From: Gamsiella multidivaricata
Taxonomy: Eukaryota; Mortierellomycota; Mortierellomycetes; Mortierellales; Mortierellaceae
Length of the DNA: 64,000 nucleotides
Direction of reading: 5' to 3'
Assembly: GCF_025024155.1 (NCBI RefSeq)
Contig: NW_026251784.1
Coordinates: forward strand, 1-64,000
Shown here: piece after piece, positions 34,690 to 44,398 of the stretch
Numbering within the stretch: the stretch's first letter is position 1
How the letters are laid out: each line of letters opens with the position of its first letter
The notes under the pieces: generated by a model
What the model was told of the DNA's origin: nothing
Seen by the model: the letters and a program-made list of their open reading frames with translations, nothing else
The model's database searches: none
Translations under genes and position numbers: made by a program

Positions 34690-37600
34690 ATGTCAGCACT
34701 CAGCTCTCTTGCCTCAGAAAAAAGAAAGCGACCAAGGAGCCGCGCTGATGCCCAGTCGACCGAGAAGCAACCTACAAAAAAGCATTCGAGGAGGATCAAG
34801 GAACTCATTCACTTGGACGGTTCGTGATCGAACAATCAGGGGGTAGAGAGTTAGAGAGTAGGGCTTTGCACTAAACAAGAGTGCTTGCCCTGCTATCTCA
34901 GGCACCATTGTCATAGACTTGCACGCTTATACCCTCCTCATTAATCCACTCTGTGTCAATGTAGTCATTGCGGATAACCCAGCATTACTGGATATGACCG
35001 ACGAGCCATTACACGGAGAAGTTGAATCATACTCAGATTACGACTCGGACTCGGATGAGGAGTCGGTTAATGAATCGATCAATGGCGGGTCAGCGCGAAG
35101 GCTCTCGATTCAGGAAACAACCGAGGATGAAAACGTGGATGTCGACGAGGCCAAGCTTAATACTCATGGTATGAATGCTGTCATTGTGGAATCCAACCCA
35201 GTGAAAGGCACCGAAGGCTCTTGCTCGTAATAATCAACTATCTATTCCTAGTCAAGTTTGAAGCGATTTTACAATACCTAATAGCCCCACCGGATCTTTA
35301 CCAAACTGAAGGCGGCATGGCAGGGGACCATGGTGAATCGACGGACAGCGAGATCATGAGAGAAGCCCTCGCTTTGCAGACCTCGAACCTGAGCGTTAAC
35401 ACCAAGAACCAATACAAGACGCACTTGAGAAAGTTCTTAGTAAATGACGACAGCAACATACGTCGCTGGCGAGCAGACATGGCTGCGATGGAGCTGATTC
35501 AATAACCAAGTTTTGTCGCTTCTCTATCTCTTAGAAATTTTGCAGCAATCTTCCTCTCGGCAATATCAACGGAGACAGCGGAAGGGCTCACATCTACGAT
35601 GTTTCCGAGGTGAAGGTGCTTCGATTCTTCAAGGAGGTCATGTTCAAGTCAACCACCAAGAAGTACTTCAGTATGAACCAGAGCAGAGACGTTCGGACAC
35701 CGTATATGTTCAAATCGACCACTACAAAGGACCACATACTGACTTTGGCACAAGGTATGCACAAAAGAAAGGAATTTCGTGACGCTCGCACTCTCAGGCC
35801 ATTAACTGTTTACATGGTGGCCTTCCTTTCATACATATGACATATGGAACAGTCCTGCATGATATCAAACCGGATGCGAAAGGGCGGAAGGTGCTGAGCG
35901 TCCCCTGTGGCCGTCAGACCATGGAGAATGCGCTGAAGGCACTTTGCTATCTCCAGGATAGACAGAGCAAACGTCCGATACGCCCGAACGAGGAGCCCGA
36001 GCTTCGTAAATCGTCACTCATCAATAACGCCATCGACAAGTACTCTAACGACCTTGTAGTTGGCATCCTTGTGAACCACAAGGATCTTTCAGCTGAGTGC
36101 GAGATCCGAAATGCCTATACCGTCGCTCAGCACATCAAGTGTCTGTTGTACACATGGGCCCAGCCCATTACGATCCTGTCACCCTGGGCGAGGGAACATC
36201 TGGCCTTGGCAATTCGGCATAGCATGATTCTACGCAATGAGGACCTCTGTCTTTTGAACCTCGTGGACTGCTTCATGATACAGGTCGAAAACCGAGACAG
36301 AGGATCGCAGTCAGCGTTGGCGCTCGTCTGTGCAATGCATCGCGGCAAGACCAATCGAAGCGGCCATACGCAGTACGGGTGCGCTCTAAGGCATAGCGAC
36401 GTTCGCCGCTGTAGCATTGGCGCCTTTGCCTTTTACCTGTTTGATCGCTTCCATGTACGTTGAAACAGACCTTGCACGATATACCACAGTTCTTATTCCT
36501 ACCTGACTAAAAGACTTAATTATGATAGAACAGGGAGGAGCCTCCGCCAGACATCAGCGACCCGGATTTCAAGGAGATCAAGGTTTTGCAAGGAACAAAA
36601 GGAACCCATGCTAGCCGTTTAGCGCCATTGTCGTATTCGGCAAGTCGCGAAACAACATTGAAGACGTTTGAGACTCAGGAACTGGAGTGCGTTCATCTCA
36701 CACACTCTGGACGTCACAGCGGAACGATTGAGGCCCAGAAGCTGGGTATTCGAGCTGAGGATATCAAGCTTGGAGGCCGGTGGGTGCGTGGCAATGGCAG
36801 GATGGACCAGCACTACATGTCCAACATCCCTATCAGGTTCGCGTTTGGTATGGCGGGCTTTCGGGAAGGAAAACCCTTTCATCTCAAGAGGAACGAGGTA
36901 TCGCCGCCGGTGGAGCTGCAGGAGATGATCTTCCCATTCGTCGAGACTGCATTCGGTGAACCAGGGTCTGAAGCCAACAAGAGATGGAGGCAGGAATGTC
37001 TTGATGAGATGAATGAGAGGGATGAGGATCAGCCCGACCAACTTCAAAATGTCTTGCCCCTGGATCCATCACCGTCTGAGCTAGGTAGTGCTCCTATCCA
37101 TAAGGCGCACGCTGATATGAGCAAGAAACGTTTCTTCAAGATGGTCCTCCGCCTGCGACGAGTCATACTGCAGGACGCCGTGGCGTATATGCACACACAT
37201 AGCAGCGCCAAGTCACCGCTTCTGGAGCATAGCCTGTTCAAATCGGAGTTGTTTCTCAAGTTCAAGGATGACCTGGCGGTTGTACTGGACCGAGAGGATA
37301 CTACCCTGCCGCCTGACCTTCCGCCCATTATGGTTGAAGCTATAACGGATCAACGACAGCAGTATTCTGGCCATTACCAAGCTCTCAATGACAAGTTTCG
37401 ACAAGTCCAACTTCAGTCTCAACAACAGAGGACTCAAGAGGAATCATTTCGCCTTTGGATGGCATCTCAAATGCAGCAAATGCAGCAGTATCTTTCAAGT
37501 CAACTGGCGCAGCTCTCAGTTCAAGTGCAGCAATCGAATGCCTGTGCCTGTCGTCATCCTCCGAATAGGCCCACCCCACCTTTTACTTGCTGTGCCTATG

Positions 37601-38229
37601 GTCCTTATGATTATGGTGAGCAGGTGCAGCAACACACAGCTTTTTACCAGGAGACATCAAGAGTGCCATGGCTTGGACCTACGACAACGATGCCGCTTCT
37701 GCAACCTACTAGTTCTGGGGCACTTATACCACCTGTAGCGCCAATTGCAGCACCGATTCGACCGCCCGCTTGGGTACCGCCCGCTTGGGTACCGCCGCCA
37801 GCACAACCGCAAGCACGACCGCAGGCACAACCAACACTAGCCCCTCATCGATCCGAAAGTGTGGCTGATGTCTCCGCTCAGGAAGTAGAATCTGAAGAAC
37901 CAGGGTTCACTGTGAGCAAGAGGCCCAGGAACGCAAGGGAGATCTGGGATGAGCGTCAAAGCTTTGCAAAGTTTCAGGAGGAATATGAGCGACGAAAGGG
38001 AAGGCGCCCGAAGTTGGCTGAGAAAGACCGAAAGGCGCTCAACAATATGTTGCGGATCGTGGAGGAAATTGAGTTCCGTGCGAAGCAAGCGCAAGCCAGG
38101 GATAGCAGTCTTAGCCTCGATGCGGCGATAGAAGGTGCGATGAAGAGTCTTGATGGTATGAGGATGAGCTGCAATATGCTTCACAAATATTGCCAAGAGG
38201 AGGCGTTGAAGCGAGCGGAAGCTGTTTGA
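34690..38229 (+). CDS. Crypton/Ndc10-type tyrosine recombinase (exons 34690-34819, 34965-35168, 35252-35439, 35535-35754, 35853-36454, 36529-38229)
   Basis: The six exons join in frame to about 1014 aa. The N-terminus (ATG at 34690) is strongly basic, with K-R-K-R-P-R-S-R and K-K-H-S-R-R-I-K like nuclear-localisation signals, followed by an acidic Asp/Ser tract. A core-binding-like helix (Y-K-T-H-L-R-K-F-L-K-F-C) spans exons 3-4. The catalytic set of a tyrosine recombinase is visible: Arg in I-L-R-N-E-D-L near 36228, Lys in R-G-K-T-N-R-S near 36347, H-S-G-R in T-H-S-G-R-H near 36707, Trp in G-G-R-W, and the likely nucleophile Tyr in D-Q-H-Y-M near 36815. C-L-R/A-L-R-H-x-D-V and I-G-A-F-A-F-Y-L match fungal Ndc10/Crypton proteins. 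The C-terminal third is Gln/Pro-rich with a basic end possibly related to GCR1_C. Intron 1 has a weak GTTCGT donor. Confidence 0.82.
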
Positions 38230-38619
38230 AAAGGTCTATGTAATTATATGTATAATCTGTAATCTGTATAATAAAAAATGTGCTTCTAACTGCGGTTGTA
38301 AGTGTGTAAGTGTGTATATGGTGAGTGGGAGAGAGGCATAGAGACGGATGGAAAGGCAGATGGAGAGAAGGATGAATAACTAAGAAGCGCGATCCATTCA
38401 TCCATCCCACCCAGATGTGTGTACCTGATCTTGATCTCTCGCCCATATTCGTTCATCGTTCAGGGTCCTAAGGTACCCAATACTTTTCACTTTTTGTGTC
38501 CCTTCCAGATTTCCTCAGCTTTTCCGACTCTGGCACATATCAGCCATTCGCAGTGTTTGAATCCAAGAGCACACAGGAATTTTCATATGAACCTCTGTAT
38601 TTTAAACTAATGATACCGT
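38230..38619. other. recombinase 3' region up to right arm
   Basis: Immediately after the stop is an AT-rich segment with AATAAAAAATG at 38270-38280, a likely polyadenylation signal. No gene is seen. The last bases, ATACCGTGACTG, abut the TA at the start of the right arm. Confidence 0.5.
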
Positions 38620-40406
38620 GACTGTACAATCCAACTATCGTCGGTGAGCTTATACATTAGATGGCGTACTACAGGCTGAGTGCGTCTCTGTTTGATTAAG
38701 GTTGTGCTGTGCCTGAGAAAGTACGTTTCTTGACCTAGGAGGAGCTGAAGGAGAGCTCCTCCCAGGCTAGGAGCCTCAAGGAGGATTGCAGTATGGATTG
38801 CTTGCAGGATATCTTACTCGACATACGGCGCGTACTGTGACTGGGAATCAAATGCTGTCCCAGCGAGCGTAGCAGGCTTCAATTCATCTTATCAGCAAGG
38901 TGAACAGGTCGCCACAGAATCAGTTCCTTGCTTGTCTCAGTGGGTTCATAGGGACGACAGTCACCCTTGGAGTATAAAGCCGACCCTTCTCCTCGAGGTT
39001 TTTTCTTTTCTCTATCGTTCTATTGGACCAACTGGCCTGCTAGATGCTCTCTAAGGCTCTGCGTAGTGGAGTTCTGCCGGTTCCTACTCTATATCTCGAG
39101 TACGCCTCTTAACTGTGGGCGTGTAAGGAGTAGGGGCCCGACGCAGTGAGGGCGTCAAGTTGCTGTTGTGTTCTGGAGGCTCGACCCCCTTTGGTGGCGC
39201 GAGCGGGTCCTAAACCCTATGAAGGTAAGGCTCGTAGCTCGCCACTGGGGTTCTCCGAATGGATCATGCTTGACCGGGTATTGGTTTACTCGCGATTAAG
39301 TCTTTCCGTCGGAGGTTGCCCTCTTTTGAGGGTGCTCTTTCGGGAGCAGGGCCTTCAGACGCAATGGCATACTTCCTGCGGGAGGCACCTAGTAAGTTGG
39401 AAGGTCCAGGCCCTGGTGCATTACGCCTCTCAAAGTATGTATCTTTCAGTTGGCCAGAATTTTTGGCACCCCTTCTGGGGTCAGTGCTTCGGCACTACAC
39501 TCTTTTTTTTCTCAAAAAAAAAAAAAAAAAAGACATACTCACATACTCACATACTCACATACGTAAATAACTAAATTTAAAAACACAGGGAGAAGCAGAG
39601 AAGGAGAGGTAAAAGAAGAGATGAGCAGAACGCTTGCTCATTGCAAGTACATGCTTCATTTGAAACGTGTCCCATCAAGTGCTGTGCGTAGTTTTAAATG
39701 CTTTGTGGAGAAATAAAGTTGTCCGTCAGTGCAGCTCTATGGCTCACATACAGCCTTGTTATTAGTTTTTGTTTACACATGGCGCGTATGATAGTGCATG
39801 AAGTCCCAGTTTTTGAACGAAAGCACTGGGGTTTTTTTTATGCTGGACATGTCTATCGATTATTCCTGGATGCTGCACACCTCAATGCGCGCATTGTAAA
39901 GCTTGCACCGTCCATGATGCCCTAGCTATTGATTGATTATAGCGCATTGTGATAACCAATACACACATTCGCGCACAAAAAAAACAAATAAAAGAGGGCA
40001 TGTCCAACCTGGATGTCTAGGCGGTTCACGAAATATCACCCTTGCCTATCCAGAAAAATAGACCCACCACTCACCAGATATGCTAACACCGCCAACGTGC
40101 TATACAACTTGAACGCCCATCTCAAATTCTTGTTTGCGAATGATTCTTCCCGTGCGCACTCAAGCAGCTCTACATATGTGGACGGACCAAGGGCAGGCAG
40201 CTGTGCCTTGACTCATGCTTTCTGTCATCGTTAGGACATGAGCGTTAGTCGCTTGAATCAGGATCAATCCCGCTACAGCTTCCTGCATTATTTTCATTTT
40301 TTTTATTTTTTTTATACCCAAGCACCCTATGGACACGCAGTAGCAAATTCATATTGTCTATGTATTTATATCGAGTTTTCGCTGGGGAGGAAGTATCCTG
40401 GTAAAG
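38620..40406 (+). repeat. right inverted arm (1787 bp) of the palindromic cassette
   Basis: It is the mirror of 31405-33193, and all reading frames longer than 60 codons in it are identical in the other arm. It starts at GACTGTACAATCC and ends at TATCCTGGTAAAG. The nearest outside feature is the inverted end of the DDE element at 40416. No tRNA-like internal promoter (A/B box) could be recognised. Confidence 0.9.
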
Positions 40407-40415
40407 TCGAAAATG

Positions 40416-42796
40416 GTTTTTAGGCCGCATTCTCTTATGAAAACGCGTCCTAGAAAGCCATTTCCGTTGAACATTGAACCTCTCTGAAAGGGACGAAAAT
40501 ACAGTCGCATATTCAGTCACATGCTCTGCTGTTGCTGCAGAATCCTTTATTCTCATCCACTGCTATTCTCATTCCCCGCGGCTGCAAGAGCATGCACCAG
40601 TTTCTTCACTACCTCTCGAGTATCCCGCTCATCCTTTGACCCGTGCTTCGTTCTCTGTAGGATTTGTTTGAGGCCTTCGGCACTGAATACATCGTAGTCT
40701 CCTGCCAAATACTTCAGCGTTTGAATAGTTGCGCCCCATTCCTCGTCTGTGATCGGTGAGCTTACACACCTATCACGACTAACTTCGTCTTCGGACTGGT
40801 CATCTTCTCCTTTTCCCTCTACATTCACCTGTAGCGCTTCCTCAGCTAGCTCCTGCTCATCCTTATTTCCTACTACTCGGAAATCCCAGCTGTTCTCCAT
40901 AGTAGTCTCGGCGATCAGATGCTCGAAATATGCCCTCTCCTGCTCTTTATATTGGTTGTGTCGGGAGTATTGAAGTGGTTGTTGCTGTTCAGCATGGGTT
41001 GGCTGCCGTAGTCTGAGCTGCTCGCGCATTTCCGTCGGAAGGACTGGCGTTTTAGCAAAGCAGTTTCGCAGCGTTAGAGGCTTCACTTGACTCCATGCAT
41101 AAGGGATCAATGTCCAAGCGAGTTCGTTGGAGATATATTCCTTTTTATCATTGCTGCGAACGAGATAGGTTTCATAGCTGAGCATCTCTAGGAAAACTCG
41201 TTTGAAAAGACTGATCACGCCCGCGTCGAGAGGTTGAATTATTGATGTGGTGCTTTTCGGGAGCCGCTGTATGCGAAGATATTTCCAAGGCGTGTTGGTT
41301 CCTGAATCACGCATGTCGATGCTGTTGTGCACACCTGTGGAGCCAAGGAGAAGAAGGGTCGGCTGCGAGAGATCGTCATCAAACATTTGTAGCCATTTTA
41401 CGAATAGGTCTTCGTTCATCCATCCCGAGTTCGTTTCGTTCATGAGCATCCTATCCGCCGAATCTTTTTCAAGATCCTTTGGGATGCTTGTGCCTAAAAT
41501 AATGGGCATTACAGATAGTAAAGGTCAAGAATTGAACGAATAAATAAGAGGCGATTGCAACATAAATCATACATTCAACGCATTACCGATAACCAACGGC
41601 TTCAACGAATTTTTGGTGTCTGCCACGGCGATGGAGGAACCAGAAGCGTTAATGCAAAACAGGATGGAGACCCTGCAGCTTCTGTTGGCCTTGGTACCCG
41701 ACTTTGGCCCTGGGGTTGTGTAAAACTTGTCGTCCAGCTCCTGCAAGTAAAAGCCAGTCTCGTCGCAGTTGAATATGTTGTCCGGAGTGTATTGGGCGCA
41801 AAGCTGACGGATGTCGGTAAGCTCCGGTTCAATCGCCTCCAGATCGACTGATCCTGCTTCTCCATGAAGCTGGCAATATGTTATTCGATAGCGTCCCTTG
41901 AAGGCATTAACCCCCGAGGCTGAAAATGACGGTGATACTTTGGACGCCGTCTTGTCCGCTACGTCATCAAACCACGCAACCGAAAATGACGGTGGTGTCT
42001 CAGACACGGTATTGCCCGAATTATCCTGAAGATCGACTAGAATCGTGCCGTTGACAGGGACGTTCAGAATCCGCTGGTCTTGCAGCCACCGGTAGAGAAC
42101 CTCCTCAATCATTGCACCCTTGCGATCGACGATGTGATGGGCGTCCATGGGGTGCGTCTTGGCTGCAGCACGCAATTTGTCTTCTCGCTTGAGCATGCCT
42201 TCAAGGCTATATCTCGAAAGATAGACTCCTACCATGGGCCCAAAAGAGCTGTGAGAAAGCTTGATCGGGAGGGTTTCCTTCCGATCATGGAGATAATGAT
42301 ATATGTCCAGCAATTCGACTTGCTGCTCCAGGGTGTGAGAGACCCTAGCCATTGGGATCTCGAACTGCTCGGCGGTAGGAAATACAAGGCGCGCAGACAT
42401 ATCTTTGCGCCTGGCACAATTCAAAAGGACGTTGTATCTCAGTCGACGAATGCGCTCGATATCCTCAAGTTCGCGCTCGGTGTATTTTTTGTCATTCTTG
42501 GCAGGAAGGTGTACAAGAGTTGGTTTTTGTTTTTTGCTTGTCGTCGTTGCCTGGGTCGAGAGCGGCTCATAATGTCTTTTTGGGGGAGTTTTTGTAGCCA
42601 TGGTGTTGAGAAATATAGAATGCAACATGAGAGACGTGTCGATGGAGACGCATTGTGCGACAAGAAGTACTGTTGCGGCGCGACATGTGACTGTATTTTC
42701 GTCTTTAGAATAAGTGGTTCAATTCATTTCCCAGTTAAAGTTATGGGCCCACTTTACATACAACAATGGAATCAAAACCAGTTTCGGCCTAAAAAC
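40416..42796 (-). mobile_element. pogo/Tigger-like DNA transposon with 12-bp inverted ends
   Basis: GTTTTTAGGCCG at 40416-40427 is found as its exact reverse complement at 42785-42796, enclosing a complete transposase gene on the minus strand. The right end is followed by TA; the left end is preceded by TG, so a TA target duplication would need one substitution. The element is 2381 bp and starts nine bases outside the right arm of the palindromic cassette. Confidence 0.65.
40553..42628 (-). CDS. pogo/Tigger-like DDE transposase, second copy, missing one catalytic Asp (exons 42628-41587, 41493-40553)
   Basis: The gene encodes about 660 aa (or 651 from the second ATG at 42601, M-A-T-K-T-P-P-K-R). 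The N-terminal third has basic and helical segments expected for the helix-turn-helix DNA-binding region. The first Asp is in F-N-C-D-E-T-G near 41765 and the third in I-Q-P-L-D-A-G near 41240. At the second position, where the copy at 4-1556 has L-I-D-S-C-G-A-H, this copy reads L-L-G-S-T-G-V-H, so the Asp is Gly. The intron (GTAATG...TTTTAG) sits at the same place as in the first copy. The frame is otherwise open. It is probably unable to cut DNA, unless a neighbouring Asp (N-S-I-D-M) compensates; both statements are inference. Confidence 0.88.
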
Positions 42797-44056
42797 TAAT
42801 CTTTTGAACCATTGCAGAAATCCGCATTCCTAGCCCTTATTTTCAGATCGTAAAGAAATAAACTGCACTTCTTTGCTCATGAGATCTTTTCTTGAATGTC
42901 GCATTGTCTGGTATACATAGATAAGCCCACGGTCTTTCGCTTAATGTCAGTAGCCTAGATAATGTGCTGCTTTGTGGACACCGCCTCTTTGCCCTACTGT
43001 GCGTTTCCTTCTTTCAGAGCAAGAGGTATTCCGCAATTTGGTCAATTATTCTCCCAGTGGGATGCTCTTTCATTGTCCGTCAGGATTGACGCAAGCGGAA
43101 GAGCGCGTGCCTCACATGCACCAGTGCATTTTTCGACTCGTGTAATCGACCTGGTATCTGTTACTGTTGTGATGCGCCGAGTCAAGTGCTGCAGTTCTCT
43201 GATATCTGAAATATCATGCGAAGAGGATGGTTTTGGCGTTCTTCGTTAAGTATGCGGGAGGCCCCCATTTGGTTATTGAGGCTGGCCACAATCTCCAGAG
43301 CGTTATGAGGTTCACTAATGAGGAGTCTAAGTCTGCTCTCTAATTTTAACCATAACGCATGCAACGCATGGGAGGAGTAGTAGACTATGAAAACCGCGTG
43401 TATGTCGAAATTTCAGACGACGCGAATACCATGCATAATACGAAGCACACTCGTTTACTATTTATATAGACCAACTCTTGAATGTAATATTTTTATCAGT
43501 TTCAACAGCTGCCCTCCACAGTGAGATCCATTTCGTTCGCCTTACTTAACAAGTAATGATCTGAGGTACTCGTCGGCGCAAGAGGCAGTAACTGCGAGGT
43601 GCCACATATCCAAAAAGAAGAGGAAATTGGGTGACATCCGAAGCGGTCTATAGGTAGCTACAAGTTCGAAGGAACTCGGCGACAAAGAGAGCGGGGTCCA
43701 CAAAGAGAACTGTAGACGCTGAGGCGATAATTGGCAGCTCGGTGCTTTGTCGTTACCACTGCTCCCTAAAAAGGCACATGCTGAGGGTGGCACTCTTTCG
43801 GAACGTGGTCGTTTAGACTCGCCAACAACACCTATAAGGTCTCTCGCCCCCCACTCTTTCCTACTTCCCCATTTACTTTTATCTCACTGTCCACCCTGCC
43901 TACAACGGCGGCATCATATCCCGTAATCCTATTGTACCCCACATCTAACGTTCGTCCCCATCCATTTTAAAGTTCGGCCGAGTTGCACACAGCATTTTCG
44001 TCAAAGCTCGTTTGTGAGTATTGGTCTCGTTAGGTCCGCTAGACCTGGTCCACAAC
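42797..44056. other. intergenic right of DDE element
   Basis: A minus-strand frame of about 90 codons (about 43826-43542) starts with basic K-R-P-R-S-E-R and includes a hydrophobic F-L-F-F-L-D-M-W-H-L-A-V segment. I do not recognise it; it could be a relic exon. Nothing else is supported. Confidence 0.3.
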
Positions 44057-44182
44057 ATGCTCATAATCCGTACTGATGAATGGAGGACCTCTATAACATG
44101 TTATCAGTGCGGTGTCTTAGGAAAGGTTGAGGGTTGGGCCATCAAGTGCCAACGATGCAATCAGGGATACGCGCAACATTAG
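44057..44182 (+). pseudogene. 41-codon zinc-ribbon relic
   Basis: From ATG 44057 the frame reads to a TAG at 44180-44182. It contains T-S-I-T-C-Y-Q-C-G, then W-A-I-K-C-Q-R-C, i.e. two C-x2-C knuckles about 15 residues apart and a basic/aromatic context ending Y-A-Q-H. This is the spacing of the C-terminal zinc ribbon of TnpB/Fanzor-like transposon proteins, but other ribbon families share it. No RuvC-like part was found upstream, so at most it is a remnant. Confidence 0.3.
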
Positions 44183-44398
44183 AGCTTATTTGAATTCATT
44201 TCCATGCAGCATACTACTTGGGCGTCCACATCGATTTTAGTGGCAAAAAGCTTCAGGTTTCTATCTTACAACTTGCTGACACAAGGTTAATGTCATTTCT
44301 TGACTTTTAGCGTATTTATTAGTTTACATAAGAAATGACCAACACTAAGGAAGAAAAAGATGCTTGTATGCGTTCATGCCAATCCAGCTCGACGTAGT

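Larger units (their letters stand above)
31405..40406. mobile_element. 9.0-kb palindromic cassette carrying a Crypton/Ndc10-type tyrosine recombinase
   Basis: Two inverted arms (31405-33193 and 38620-40406) enclose about 5.4 kb. Paired positions sum to 71813 throughout the arms, apart from a 2-base indel at the outermost 14 bases, so the arms match without other gaps. The outer ends read CAAGGATATACTTCC and, inverted, CCAGGATACTTCC, each next to a TA (31408-31409 and 40402-40403), which would fit a TA target duplication. Inside are a nested TA-flanked foldback element and one complete recombinase gene. The family of the arms is unknown to me. Whether the arms and the gene move together is inference. 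Confidence 0.6.

Noticed and set aside
39540..39562. Direct octamer repeats (CATACTCA) as a CRISPR array
   Set aside because: The units are contiguous 8-mers without spacers, and the genome is eukaryotic.
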